Assembly (NCBI RefSeq): GCF_014202275.1
Contig: NZ_JACHGF010000003.1
Span: 372,001 to 436,000 of the forward strand
DNA: 64,000 nt
Source of the DNA: Rhabdobacter roseus
Lineage (GTDB): Bacteria > Bacteroidota > Bacteroidia > Cytophagales > Spirosomataceae
Direction: 5' to 3'
Shown here: positions 8,971 to 19,423 of the stretch, in pieces
Layout of the letters: every line of letters begins with the position of its first letter
Numbering within the stretch: position 1 is the first letter of the stretch
The notes under the pieces: generated by a model
The model's database searches: none
Seen by the model: the letters and a program-made list of their open reading frames with translations, nothing else
Told to the model about the DNA's origin: nothing
Position numbers and translations under genes: made by a program

Positions 8971-10251
8971 ATGAGTACGGTGCCCCGAGAAAAGAAGCCC
9001 CGCTTTACGCTGCGCCCCGAGGTACTACTCAACAGCCTGCGCCTGCGGCGCTCGGTTCTGGATACGTACGGGCAAAAAAACCTGTACAAATTCATCATTG
9101 GCTTCAACCTCTTTTTAATAAGCATTGGGTCGTTGTTTTATACTAACGACCTGGTCTCTAAACTGGAAGAGCGCGAGATTCGGCAAATGAAACTCTACGC
9201 CGAAGGCCTGCGCTACGCACTTACGAGCGATTTTAACGAAGACCTGACGGGCATCATGCAGATCATCCGGGAGGCCAACTCTTTTTACGAGATACCGGCT
9301 ATCTACGTGGATGACAACAACATGCCTGCCGACAAGATCAATATTTCTTTTCCCGAAAACGCCAGTCCCGAAACCAAGGAGCGCATCCTGAACGAGCAGC
9401 TGAGCCAAATGAAAAAGGAGCACGAACCCATCCCGGTCGAAATGGGCGAGGGACGGGTGGGCTACATTTATTACAGCAATTCTTTTCTCCTTACCCAGCT
9501 CCGCTACTACCCTTACATCCAGCTCTCGGGTATTTTTATCATTGGCTTCCTGGCTTATCTTTCGTTTAGCGCCGCCCGCCGGGCCGAACAAAACCGGGTG
9601 TGGGTGGGCTTGGCCAAAGAAACCGCTCACCAGCTGGGGACGCCGCTGTCGTCGCTGATGGCCTGGATTGAGTACTTCCGGGCCGATCCCGACTTTGATC
9701 CCTCCATTGCCGACGAACTCGAGAAGGATGTACAACGGCTCGAAATGATTACGACCCGCTTCTCGAACATTGGCTCCGTACCCACGCTGAAAGACGAGGA
9801 CGTGGCGGCCATCATTACTGAATTTATAACGTACCTCCGGAAACGGGTATCCACCAAGGTACATTTCTTCATTGACAACCAGCTTCCCGAAGGGCATAAA
9901 GTACTGCTGAACCGCAATCTGTTTGAGTGGGTGATCGAAAACGTGTGCAAAAATGCCGTTGATGCCATGGCCGGTGTCGGTGAAATCCGAATATCGCTGG
10001 TACCCAAGCAGCAGGGGGAAATTGTGATTGACATCAGCGATACGGGCAAGGGCATCAGCAAGGCCAACTTGCAGAAAGTATTTAATCCGGGCTTCAGTAC
10101 TAAAAAAAGGGGCTGGGGACTGGGACTAACGCTGGCCAAGCGGATTATCGAAAACTACCACGCCGGCAAGCTATTTGTGAAAAGTTCGGAGCCCGGCAAG
10201 GGTACTACTTTCCGGATTATCATGCAAAGTACCCCAGCGCCTCCAAAATAA
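8971..10251 (+). CDS. membrane sensor histidine kinase
   Basis: 426 aa. Two membrane helices (about 36-58 and 175-193) bracket an extracytoplasmic sensor loop of about 115 residues. The dimerisation/phosphoacceptor box is KETAHQLGTPLSSL near residue 221 (His in an HQLGTPLS context typical of Bacteroidota kinases). The N box is VIENVCKNAVDAM near residue 325, then G boxes DTGKGIS and GWGLGLTLAKRI. No HAMP is obvious. The sigma54-type response regulator at 12044-13207 is two genes away on the other strand and could be its partner, but nothing in the sequence proves this. Confidence 0.92.
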   Translation: MSTVPREKKPRFTLRPEVLLNSLRLRRSVLDTYGQKNLYKFIIGFNLFLISIGSLFYTNDLVSKLEEREIRQMKLYAEGLRYALTSDFNEDLTGIMQIIREANSFYEIPAIYVDDNNMPADKINISFPENASPETKERILNEQLSQMKKEHEPIPVEMGEGRVGYIYYSNSFLLTQLRYYPYIQLSGIFIIGFLAYLSFSAARRAEQNRVWVGLAKETAHQLGTPLSSLMAWIEYFRADPDFDPSIADELEKDVQRLEMITTRFSNIGSVPTLKDEDVAAIITEFITYLRKRVSTKVHFFIDNQLPEGHKVLLNRNLFEWVIENVCKNAVDAMAGVGEIRISLVPKQQGEIVIDISDTGKGISKANLQKVFNPGFSTKKRGWGLGLTLAKRIIENYHAGKLFVKSSEPGKGTTFRIIMQSTPAPPK

Positions 10252-10266
10252 GTACCCCCGACGAAG

Positions 10267-10809
10267 CTACTGAGCCAATGAAACGGTAATGGTATCCGTT
10301 TCGATGACGTTGCTTACCCGCAGGGCTCGGTCCCGAATGCGTACCCGGTACTTAACGGTAGCAGGCCTGGTGAAGCGATCCTGAAAATAAATCACCGAAA
10401 AATCAAGCTTGCCCTTGATAGGCCCCGCCTTACCGTCCCGCTTCAACACCGGAAAAAACAGCTTACCCGAGACAGAAGAGGGCAGCTCCTCAAAGCGGCC
10501 ATTGACCAGGCGCAGGGTGGTGTACTCGTAGTTGCCCCAGTCGCGGTAGATGGCATTGATCAGGTTGGTATCGCTTCGCTCCGCCGGTGATAACCCCAGG
10601 TCGCCATCGCCATCCTCAAAGTCAATCGTAATTACGACCGAATCCGAGTTGGTTTGGCTAAAGGAATCGAAAACCTCAAACTTATCAATATTATTAAAGG
10701 CAATGCGGGGCGTGTCGTCGAAATTAGGTACATCCACACAGCTCACCAGGAGCAGGCTACAACAGACAAACAGGTAGATGATAGGACGCATAGTCGTAGG
10801 CTTCTTCAA
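10267..10809 (-). CDS. hypothetical lipoprotein
   Basis: 180 aa with an N-terminal signal peptide and lipobox (IIYLFVCCSLLLVSC) followed by acidic, beta-rich sequence. It has an EDGDGDLGLSPAERSD segment near residue 70 that resembles calcium-binding loops seen in Bacteroidota lipoproteins. An internal ATG at 10791 is an alternative start. Probably outer-membrane or periplasm-anchored. Function unknown. It ends 16 bp from the convergent kinase stop. Confidence 0.8.
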   Translation of the reverse strand: MKKPTTMRPIIYLFVCCSLLLVSCVDVPNFDDTPRIAFNNIDKFEVFDSFSQTNSDSVVITIDFEDGDGDLGLSPAERSDTNLINAIYRDWGNYEYTTLRLVNGRFEELPSSVSGKLFFPVLKRDGKAGPIKGKLDFSVIYFQDRFTRPATVKYRVRIRDRALRVSNVIETDTITVSLAQ

Positions 10810-10879
10810 TGAAATAGAACAGTAGAACGTTTTGTAAAGAGTAGGGATGAAGTCTGATGCATCAAATCTGGGTTTACTT

Positions 10880-10901
10880 TATATTTGCACGAACAAATAT
10901 A
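10880..10901. promoter_or_regulatory. face-to-face -7 elements forming a 22-bp inverted repeat
   Basis: TATATTTG (plus 10880-10887), spacer CACGAA, CAAATATA (minus TATATTTG, 10894-10901). The two exact -7 boxes point at each other between the divergent lipoprotein (minus) and LuxE-like (plus) genes, so the two initiation sites would overlap. Neither has a clear TTG at the expected distance. The repeat could alternatively be an operator. Confidence 0.55.
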
Positions 10902-10924
10902 AAACGGACCGCTCATAAAATGGT

Positions 10925-11989
10925 TTGTTTTTTACGAAACTACCCGGCTTGAAATTCCCCGATCCTTCCCTGCGCCAGGCACTCCGGCACGACATTGAGC
11001 ACGTGACGACCTCTAACTTCGAGGAGGTAGCCATGCGCGTATTCAGGTACCAGGCCCACTACAATCCCATTTATCAAAGGTACCTGGCTCACCTTCGGGT
11101 TCAGCCCGACCGCTTGCGGCGGCTGGCGGAAGTTCCCTTCTTTCCCATTCAATTCTTCAAACATCACATTATCAGAACCGGCCAGCCGCCCGCATCAGCG
11201 GTCGTTTTTGAAAGTAGCGGTACCACCGGCTACACCACTAGTCGCCATACGCTCTACGATCCTCTCCTCTATCAGTCCATCTCCGAACGTATATTCGAAG
11301 AGCAGTACGGTGCCTTGGATGGTATGCATTTGCTAGCACTACTACCTTCTTACCTTGAACGAAACAACTCGTCGCTAGTGTATATGGTGCGTCATTTTAT
11401 TGACAAAACCCACTCGCCCTACTCCGGATTTTACCTGCACGACAGCCGGGCGCTAACCCGGCAGCTGGAAGTACTGGCCCGGCGAGCCGACGGCCATCCG
11501 GTGCTGGTACTGGGCGTTACGTTTGCGCTGCTCGACTGGGCGGAGCGCGGCCCCGATTTTTCTTTTCTGACCGACCTCCCCCGGCTCATCGTGATGGAGA
11601 CGGGGGGAATGAAAGGACGCCGGCAGGAGTTGCTGCGCGAAGAAGTACACGCGATCCTGCGGGCGCGGCTGGGGGTACCTTCGATCCATTCGGAATACGG
11701 CATGACCGAGCTGCTCTCTCAGGGGTACTCGGCTGGCGAGGGTGTTTTTCGGCCCGGAAGTACCATGCGCATCCTGCTGCGCGACACCAACGATCCTTTT
11801 TCGGTAGCGCCCTGGGGAGGGTACTTTCAAACGGGTGGCATCAACGTCGTGGACCTGGCCAACCTGGATTCGTGTAGTTTTATCGAAACCCAGGACCTGG
11901 GCCGCTTCGGTCCCGAACCCGAGACGTTTTACGTACTGGGGCGGTTCGACAACTCCGACGTCCGCGGCTGTAACCTGATGGCGCTGTAA
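10925..11989 (+). CDS. LuxE-like acyl-protein synthetase / adenylating enzyme
   Basis: 354 aa related to the LuxE / PaaK-type adenylate-forming family, which activates a carboxylate and transfers the acyl group. The AMP-binding P-loop-like motif is VFESSGTTGYTTSRH near residue 100, and HSEYGMTEL, another family signature, is near residue 255. No ATG in frame gives the expected N-terminus. The frame opens with TTG at 10925, while an out-of-frame ATG at 10920 dies after ten codons, so the start is uncertain. No luxC/luxD partners are nearby. In Bacteroidota such orphan genes often belong to lipid or O-antigen metabolism; the substrate is unknown. Confidence 0.8.
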   Translation: MFFTKLPGLKFPDPSLRQALRHDIEHVTTSNFEEVAMRVFRYQAHYNPIYQRYLAHLRVQPDRLRRLAEVPFFPIQFFKHHIIRTGQPPASAVVFESSGTTGYTTSRHTLYDPLLYQSISERIFEEQYGALDGMHLLALLPSYLERNNSSLVYMVRHFIDKTHSPYSGFYLHDSRALTRQLEVLARRADGHPVLVLGVTFALLDWAERGPDFSFLTDLPRLIVMETGGMKGRRQELLREEVHAILRARLGVPSIHSEYGMTELLSQGYSAGEGVFRPGSTMRILLRDTNDPFSVAPWGGYFQTGGINVVDLANLDSCSFIETQDLGRFGPEPETFYVLGRFDNSDVRGCNLMAL

Positions 11990-12043
11990 GTTCCAAAGTA
12001 CCCAGCTCCCGCCTTCCCTGCCAAGTACCCTTGTTGGTGGCGG

Positions 12044-13207
<1,164 letters not shown>

Positions 13208-13329
13208 AGGTACTTTGCTAAGTAGATTTACAACTACTACGGGTACTTAAAAGTACCTGCGTAGCCCGGAAAATTGATTTTATGCCTGGCAATTTAGCCT
13301 AAAATTTTGATCCCCTACCAAAAGTTTTT

Positions 13330-13337
13330 CAAATTTA
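13330..13337 (-). promoter_or_regulatory. candidate -7 element for the response regulator gene
   Basis: Minus-strand TAAATTTG matches TAnnTTTG and would give a leader of about 115 nt. The 247-bp gap around it is otherwise filled with GTAC octamers (near 13250, 13346, 13372 and 13385). Confidence 0.3.
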
Positions 13338-13454
13338 CCTGCCAAAAGTACCCCGCATTCCCTCGGGCGGAAGGTACTTGGGAAAGTACCCCGCCCCAAA
13401 ACGCAGAGGCCTGGCGTCAGGCCCCTACTACCCGTGCGGCTACGCAACGCTTGG

Positions 13455-14159
13455 TCAACAACCTTCGGGCCCGCAACTAGCCCCCGCCAGGGCGGTTAGC
13501 ATTTCTTCGCGGACGGTGGTGAGTGCCTCCACGAATACTTCAGACGGCTGCGCTCCCGAGAGTCCGTACTTGTTGTTGATGATAAAGAAAGGTACCCCGC
13601 TGATGCCCTTGCTTTGGAAGTGCGTGATTTCCTGCCGTACTTCGTAAGCCAGGGCGTCATCGGCCAGTATGTCCTTGATTTTTTCTTCGGACCAGCCGTA
13701 GGGAGCAAATAGCTCGGCCAATACAGGTACCTGAGTCAGGTCCAGAGCCTGGGTGAAGTAGGCGGCAAAGAGCTTTTCTTCGGCTTCGGGCTGAAAGCCC
13801 TCCCGCCCCGCTACCTGGAGCAGCTTGTGCAGGGGAAACGTATTGATGGCTTTGGGAATGGCGTTGAGCCGGAAATCAATGCCTACTTCCTCCCCCACGC
13901 CGGTCAGGTGATCGAACATCTGCTGGATGCGCTCTTCGCTTCCAAATTTATTCAGGAAGTAGGTCTGGCGGTCGTAGCCCGCTTCGGGGATCGTCGGGTC
14001 GAGCTGGTAGGGGTGCCAGTTGATGCGTACGGTCGAATCATCGGCTTGCAGGGTAGCTAGAGCGGCTTCCAGGCGCTTCTTTCCGACGTAACACCAGGGG
14101 CACACCACGTCCGATACAATATCAATGGTAATGACGGGTTGATTTGATGGGGTATCCAT
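13455..14159 (-). CDS. DsbA-family oxidoreductase (FrnE-like)
   Basis: 234 aa from the ATG at 14159 (MDTPSNQPVITIDIVSDVVCPWCYVGKKRL). An upstream in-frame start at 14240 adds 27 residues outside the fold and is not preferred. The thioredoxin-like active site CPWC comes near residue 20, followed by a helical insertion and the cis-Pro segment GVPFFIINNKYGLSGAQ, as in the FrnE/2-hydroxychromene-isomerase-like DsbA subgroup. There is no signal peptide, so it is cytoplasmic, probably a thiol-disulfide or stress-response oxidoreductase. Confidence 0.9.
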   Translation of the reverse strand: MDTPSNQPVITIDIVSDVVCPWCYVGKKRLEAALATLQADDSTVRINWHPYQLDPTIPEAGYDRQTYFLNKFGSEERIQQMFDHLTGVGEEVGIDFRLNAIPKAINTFPLHKLLQVAGREGFQPEAEEKLFAAYFTQALDLTQVPVLAELFAPYGWSEEKIKDILADDALAYEVRQEITHFQSKGISGVPFFIINNKYGLSGAQPSEVFVEALTTVREEMLTALAGASCGPEGC

Positions 14160-14393
14160 AAAATAATTCAGGTTAGTATTTACGTTTTTGAAACAGCGGT
14201 TGTCGCGATTTGATTCACGCTTCCCCAGTAGCGCCTGCATTCCCGCTATTCCGTCCTAATAAGTACCCCTGGCGGGCATACTCTACGCAAGTAGTACATC
14301 CGATTTTCAAAAAAAAATGCCAATAATTTACGTTTTGCACTAATCAAATGTATTTTTACACTCTGCATTGTTAACCATTTAATCAATTTATAG

Positions 14394-14993
14394 ATGAAAA
14401 GACGTGATGCTCTTGCCCGCGTAGCGCTGCTGATGGGAGGAACGCTCTCCGCCCCTACCATGATTGTGCTGCTGGATGGCTGCAAGACTGCCGATGAAAC
14501 CTCGAAAGCGGCCAAATTTGCCCTTTCGACCGATCAGCAAACGCTGGTTTCGGAAGTAGCCGAAATCATTATTCCCAAAACCGATACCCCGGGTGCCAAG
14601 GAAGCCAAAGTGGGGGAATTTATCGAAAAGATGCTGACGGACTGCTATTATACCAAGGATCAGAAAAGTTTTAAAGATGGTTTGAGTGCGCTTGACGACA
14701 AAAAATTCATGAAAGCTACGCCCGAGGAACAAACCAAGATCCTGAGTGATCTGGAAAAAGCCTCGAAGGATGAACTGGCGAAAATCGGGGAAGACCGGAA
14801 AAAAGCCCAGGAAGCGGGGCAGACGTTTGAGGAGCCGGGGGTACCTTTCTTCCGCCTCATGAAAGAGCTCACCCTGCTGGGGTACTTTACGTCGGAGGTG
14901 GGAGCTACCCAAGCCCTGGAGTACGTACCCGTACCTACCCGCTACGATGGCTGCATAGACCTCAAACCAGGGCAAAAAGCCTGGGCTATGTAA
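14394..14993 (+). CDS. gluconate 2-dehydrogenase subunit 3 family protein (Tat-exported small subunit)
   Basis: 199 aa. The N-terminus MKRRDALARVALLMGG carries a twin-arginine pair before a hydrophobic stretch and a Cys (LLDGCKT). The body matches the gluconate_2-dh3 family: QQTLVSEVAEIIIPKTDTPGAKEAKVGEFI and a C-terminal WAM end. This subunit escorts and partners a GMC flavoprotein that has no signal of its own. The GMC gene follows 53 bp downstream, so the two form an operon and a periplasmic sugar/polyol dehydrogenase complex. Confidence 0.92.
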   Translation: MKRRDALARVALLMGGTLSAPTMIVLLDGCKTADETSKAAKFALSTDQQTLVSEVAEIIIPKTDTPGAKEAKVGEFIEKMLTDCYYTKDQKSFKDGLSALDDKKFMKATPEEQTKILSDLEKASKDELAKIGEDRKKAQEAGQTFEEPGVPFFRLMKELTLLGYFTSEVGATQALEYVPVPTRYDGCIDLKPGQKAWAM

Positions 14994-15046
14994 TTAGCAG
15001 GCTTTAAAAAACCCGGACTCTATTCACTGTAAACAAAAAATCACCG

Positions 15047-16765
15047 ATGAATTTAAATATAAAAGCGAAAAAGCAGGCTACGTACGACGCCATTGTGGTA
15101 GGATCCGGAATTAGCGGCGGCTGGGCGGCCAAGGAGCTTACCGAAAAAGGCCTGAAGGTACTTATGCTGGAGCGGGGCCGCGATATTAAGCACGTAACCG
15201 ACTACAAAACGGCCATGACGGCCCCCTGGGAGTTTGAACACCGGGGACGCGTAAGTACCATGGCCCGCGAAGAATACTGGGCGAACGTTCGGACGGGCTA
15301 CACCGCCAACGAGGAGCACCGCCACATGTTTGAGAATGATAAGGAAAATCCCTACGAGGAAATACGAGGCTTCGACTGGATTCGGGGCTACCACGTAGGG
15401 GGGCGCTCGCTAATGTGGGGCCGCCAGAGCTACCGGCTCAACGAAGCCGATTTTGAGGCCAACGCCAAGGACGGCATCGCTACCGACTGGCCGATCCGTT
15501 ACAAGGACATTGCACCCTGGTACGACTACGTAGAGAAATTTGTGGGGGTTAGTGGTACCCGAGACGGCCTCGACGTACTGCCAGACGGCCAATTTCTGCC
15601 TCCCATGCAGATGAACTGCCTGGAAAAACATGCCAAGGGAGAAATTGAAAAGAAATTTGCCGGACGGCACCTGATCATGGGGCGGGCTGCGCACCTTACC
15701 CAGCCCCAGGCCATCCATACGGAGCTGGGAAGAGCCGCCTGTCAGTTTCGCAACATGTGTATGAGAGGCTGCCCCTACGGCGGGTACTTCAGCACCCAGG
15801 CTGCTACCCTACCCGCCGCGCAAAAAACGGGTAACCTGACGCTCCTGACCGACTCCATCGTTTCGGAGGTCATCTTTGACGACACCGCCAATAAAGCCAC
15901 GGGCGTGCGGGTAGTAGACCAAAATACCCTCGAAACGCGCGAGTTCTTTGCCAAGATTATTTTCTTGAATGCTTCGGCCATTGCCTCTACGTCCATTCTG
16001 ATGAACTCTAAGTCGAAGCGTTTTCCCAACGGCATGGGCAACGAAAGCGACCAGCTGGGACGGAACATCATGGACCACCACCTGGCGGTAGGCGCTTCGG
16101 GTGCCTATGACGGCTTTGAAGACAAGTACTACTTTGGCCGCCGCGCCAACGGTATTTACGTACCTCGCTACCGCAACTGGGGCAACGACAAGCGCGACTA
16201 CATCCGGGGCTTTGGCTACCAGGGCGGCGCTAGCCGCGACAGCTGGGGGCGTGGCAACGGAATGGAAGGCTTTGGGGCGGCCTTTAAGGAGGAAATCTCC
16301 AAGCCCGGCGGCTGGCGCATGAGCCTGGGCGGCTTTGGGGAGATGATCCCTGACGAAAAAAATCGCATGACGCTCAGCCCGGACAAAACGGATCGCTGGG
16401 GTCTGCCGCTGGTGGTATTTGATGCCGCCTACGGCGACAACGAAAAGAAAATGCGGATTGACATGATGAACGATGCTGCCGAAATGCTGGAGGCCGCCGG
16501 TTTTAAGAATGTCAATCCGTACAACGACGAGTCTAAAAACCCCGGCATCGGTATTCACGAAATGGGTACGGCCCGCATGGGTACCAGTGCGCAAAACTCG
16601 GTCTTGAACAAGCATAACCAGGTGTGGGGGGCCGAAAACGTGTACGTAACGGACGGTTCCTTCATGACGTCCGCTTCCTGCGTTAATCCTTCGCTCACGT
16701 ACATGGCTATGACGGCCCGTGCGGCAGACCACGCGGTGAATGAGCTCAAGAAAATGAACGTGTAA
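15047..16765 (+). CDS. GMC-family FAD oxidoreductase (large subunit)
   Basis: 572 aa glucose-methanol-choline oxidoreductase. The dinucleotide fold AIVVGSGISGGWAAKEL is near residue 15. GGRSLMWGRQSYR near residue 118 is the GMC signature. A CxxxCxxGC cluster (CQFRNMCMRGCPYGG) is near residue 230. The C-terminal active-site region GIHEMGTARMG and NPSLTYMAM supplies the His/Asn pair. No signal peptide is present; export by piggy-back on the Tat-bearing subunit upstream is expected. Bacteroidota relatives act as sugar 3-dehydrogenases, but the substrate here is not determined. A strong terminator follows at 16793-16829. Confidence 0.95.
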   Translation: MNLNIKAKKQATYDAIVVGSGISGGWAAKELTEKGLKVLMLERGRDIKHVTDYKTAMTAPWEFEHRGRVSTMAREEYWANVRTGYTANEEHRHMFENDKENPYEEIRGFDWIRGYHVGGRSLMWGRQSYRLNEADFEANAKDGIATDWPIRYKDIAPWYDYVEKFVGVSGTRDGLDVLPDGQFLPPMQMNCLEKHAKGEIEKKFAGRHLIMGRAAHLTQPQAIHTELGRAACQFRNMCMRGCPYGGYFSTQAATLPAAQKTGNLTLLTDSIVSEVIFDDTANKATGVRVVDQNTLETREFFAKIIFLNASAIASTSILMNSKSKRFPNGMGNESDQLGRNIMDHHLAVGASGAYDGFEDKYYFGRRANGIYVPRYRNWGNDKRDYIRGFGYQGGASRDSWGRGNGMEGFGAAFKEEISKPGGWRMSLGGFGEMIPDEKNRMTLSPDKTDRWGLPLVVFDAAYGDNEKKMRIDMMNDAAEMLEAAGFKNVNPYNDESKNPGIGIHEMGTARMGTSAQNSVLNKHNQVWGAENVYVTDGSFMTSASCVNPSLTYMAMTARAADHAVNELKKMNV

Positions 16766-16792
16766 ATAGGTACCTAACGATTAGTCATTGGT

Positions 16793-16829
16793 AAAAAGCC
16801 TCCTTTGTTGTGATCAGAGGAGGCTTTTT
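16793..16829 (+). terminator. rho-independent terminator after the GMC gene
   Basis: AAAAAGCCTCCT (16793-16804), 13-nt loop, AGGAGGCTTTTT (16818-16829). The 12-bp stem ends in a T run. Confidence 0.9.
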
Positions 16830-16912
16830 GCTTACCTACCCTAGTCGCTTTTACTTGTTTGGGCGTATACTCTCTGGCAACTTATCTCCCACTTAGCTTC
16901 CCTTCTACCCCC

Positions 16913-18100
16913 TTGAAAAATACTTCGCTTCCTTCCCAGCGCATCGGCTCCATTGATGCCTACCGAGGGTTTGTTATGTTTCTGATGATGGCCGAAGTAC
17001 TCGAGTTTGGCCACGTAGCTCAGGCTCATCCTGGCAATGCTTTCTGGGAGTTTCTGCACCATCACCAAAGTCACGTACCCTGGATCGGCTGCTCCCTGCA
17101 CGACCTGATCCAACCTTCTTTCACCTTCTTGGTAGGCGTGGCCCTCCCCTACTCCCTGGCCAGCCGCCTGGACAAGGGCGACAGCCAAGGTACCTTGTGG
17201 TACCATACCATCCGGCGGTCGCTGATCCTGATTCTGCTGGGGATATTTCTACGATCCATGTACCGCCCGCTAACCAACTTTACCTTTGAGGATACCCTGA
17301 CCCAAATTGGCTTAGGGTACCCTTTCGTATTTGCGCTGGGCATGCGCTCCGAGCGTACGCAGTGGATTTCGCTGGCGGTTTTGCTGGTGGGCTACTGGCT
17401 GCTGTTTGCGCTATACCCCCTGCCGGGTCCCGGCTTCGACTGGGAACAGGCGGGCGTAGCCGCCGACTGGCCGCATCACCTCCAGGGCTTCGCGGCCCAT
17501 TGGAACAAAAATACCAACCCCGCCTGGGCCTTTGACCGTTGGTTTCTCAACCTCTTCCCGCGCGAAAGCCCCTTTCTGCACAACCGGGGCGGGTACGTTA
17601 CGCTTAGCTTCATTCCTACGCTAGGTACCATGATCCTGGGCCTTTTGGCGGGGCAGTGGCTGCGGAACTCTACCTCGTCGGGCTTCGTGCTTCGCCGTTT
17701 TTTGGGAGTGGGTGCCGCCCTGGTGGCCGTAGCGCTGGTACTTAGCTGGATTGGCCTCGCTCCCATTGTTAAGAGGATATGGACGCCTGGATGGACGCTA
17801 TTTAGCGGCGGAATGAGCTTTTTATTTCTGGCCGCTTTTTATTACCTGGTAGACCTACGCCAAAACCAAAAATGGTTTTTCCCGTTACTAGTGATAGGTA
17901 CCAACTCCATTGCGGCTTACGTATTGGCCCATACGGTCGTTGGATTTATCGACGAGTCGTTCCGTACCCACATTAGCCCTACTTATGATACGTTAGTAGG
18001 AGAGGGTTATAAAACGTTGATCAGCGGAGGCGTCGTGTTGTTCGTTCAATGGTATATCTTGTACCGGATGTACAAAAAGCGTATTTTTATTAAGATATAA
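16913..18100 (+). CDS. DUF5009 / heparan-alpha-glucosaminide N-acetyltransferase-like membrane protein
   Basis: About 395 aa with roughly ten membrane helices. N-terminal IGSIDAYRGFVMFLMM and SHVPWIGCSLHDLIQPSFTF are hallmarks of the YeiB/HGSNAT-like membrane acyltransferase group common in Bacteroidota; these transfer acyl groups across the membrane onto sugars. No ATG is available. TTG at 16913 gives MKNTSLPSQRIGSIDAYRG, matching the usual family start; TTG at 16859 would add 18 residues. It follows the terminator of the GMC operon and so has its own promoter. Confidence 0.85.
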   Translation: MKNTSLPSQRIGSIDAYRGFVMFLMMAEVLEFGHVAQAHPGNAFWEFLHHHQSHVPWIGCSLHDLIQPSFTFLVGVALPYSLASRLDKGDSQGTLWYHTIRRSLILILLGIFLRSMYRPLTNFTFEDTLTQIGLGYPFVFALGMRSERTQWISLAVLLVGYWLLFALYPLPGPGFDWEQAGVAADWPHHLQGFAAHWNKNTNPAWAFDRWFLNLFPRESPFLHNRGGYVTLSFIPTLGTMILGLLAGQWLRNSTSSGFVLRRFLGVGAALVAVALVLSWIGLAPIVKRIWTPGWTLFSGGMSFLFLAAFYYLVDLRQNQKWFFPLLVIGTNSIAAYVLAHTVVGFIDESFRTHISPTYDTLVGEGYKTLISGGVVLFVQWYILYRMYKKRIFIKI

Positions 18101-18359
18101 GCTCACGTTGAGTGACTTAAAGAATAAAGTACCCTCAAGTTATAACCCGCACCTGTACCGTTTAAGAAATGCCGGGGGCTTACGCATCCTATATTTAGGG
18201 GTTCTGGCTAGCTTTGTGGCCAGTGAAAGGAGTCAGAAGAATATTTTGACGCTATACTATCCAATCACAACGCACGTTTTTTTTCGGATGCGTACATCCA
18301 TATAGGGAGTACCATCCGTACATGGTTAGTAAAATAGTAGAAACAAAAGCCCGACTTAC

Positions 18360-19235
18360 ATGAGCCGCAAAGCTGTACTGCTACGTGATTTCACCCGATT
18401 ATTCGCTTTTATCCTGCTAGCTACCGCTAGCACGAGTTGTAAGTTCATGGATTCCATCAGTCCGCAACGGAGCTACCTCCATGACTCCATCGTGGGCTAC
18501 ACGGAAGTTAAGGATATTGCCTTTACCAAAGATTCCGTCATGAAGCTGGATATTTACTACCCTACTTCTGCCACCGGGAATCCATCCGAAGTAGTCATTC
18601 TTTTGCACGGCGGCGGCTGGACCACCGGGGATAAATTCTTTCTGTCGCCTACGGTAGATCAACTAAAAAAAGCCCGAAAGAACCTAACCATCGTTAACGT
18701 AAACTACCGGCTGGTGGCTGATTCGGTGAGCCTGTTGTCTGCCCAGCTGTCCGACATCCAGGCTAGCGTGGAGTACCTGAACGCTCATGCGGACAAGTAC
18801 CAGATCCGCACAAAAAACTACCGCATCGCCGGAGTAAGTGCGGGTGGACACCTGGCCCTTACCTACGCATACGGCATTGACGAGGGCCGGAACATCGGCA
18901 CGGTGATAGGTATCTCCGCTCCCACGGAGCTATCCATGCAACGGCTGATGGACAACAGCCTCTGGCGAAACGTACAAACCCTGGTAGGAGCTACGTACGA
19001 ACAGCAAACGGATAAGTTTATCAAAGCAAGTCCTCTGTACCTCGCCAATTTTCGGTCACCGCGTACCTTCCTGCTTTTTGGAAATAGAGACGAGCTTTTT
19101 TCCGACAAGCACGGCGAGTACCTGGTGGCGAAGCTCAAGCTTCTGAAGGTACCTTACAACTACTACCTTGCCCCAAACGAAACCCACGACATGTCTCCCC
19201 GCCAGGTGGCCGAAACGGTTTTTGCTACCTTCTGA
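18360..19235 (+). CDS. alpha/beta hydrolase, esterase/lipase-like lipoprotein
   Basis: 291 aa with a signal peptide and lipobox ending in Cys27 (ATASTSC), so membrane-anchored in the periplasm or at the outer membrane. HGGGW near residue 83 forms the oxyanion hole of hormone-sensitive-lipase-like esterases. The nucleophile Ser160 is in AGVSAGGH. The likely acid is in FGNRDELFSDKHG near 245, and the His is in NETHDMSP. Natural ester substrate unknown. The 259 bp before it hold only a T-rich stretch. Confidence 0.88.
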   Translation: MSRKAVLLRDFTRLFAFILLATASTSCKFMDSISPQRSYLHDSIVGYTEVKDIAFTKDSVMKLDIYYPTSATGNPSEVVILLHGGGWTTGDKFFLSPTVDQLKKARKNLTIVNVNYRLVADSVSLLSAQLSDIQASVEYLNAHADKYQIRTKNYRIAGVSAGGHLALTYAYGIDEGRNIGTVIGISAPTELSMQRLMDNSLWRNVQTLVGATYEQQTDKFIKASPLYLANFRSPRTFLLFGNRDELFSDKHGEYLVAKLKLLKVPYNYYLAPNETHDMSPRQVAETVFATF

Positions 19236-19423
19236 TTTTTATACGCTTCTAGCAGGAAACAAAGGTACCTAGGCAGGTCAGTTAGGGAAGTGTGTGCGTA
19301 AAATTCCTCAGGGGGTGGTAGTAGGCTCCGCAGGGCCGATCCTTTGAGGCTCTATATCGAGGTGGGCACGGCTTTTACAGCTTGTTGTTGGCTACTATTA
19401 CCTCACTTTTAGCCACCATTGCT

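Noticed and set aside
13378-13647. 89-aa plus-strand frame at the end of the FrnE-like gene
   Set aside because: Overlaps a conserved gene antisense; its intergenic part is mostly GTAC repeats.
18108-18305. 65-aa open frame between the DUF5009 and esterase genes
   Set aside because: Non-ATG start and no coding character; it lies in a probable promoter region.
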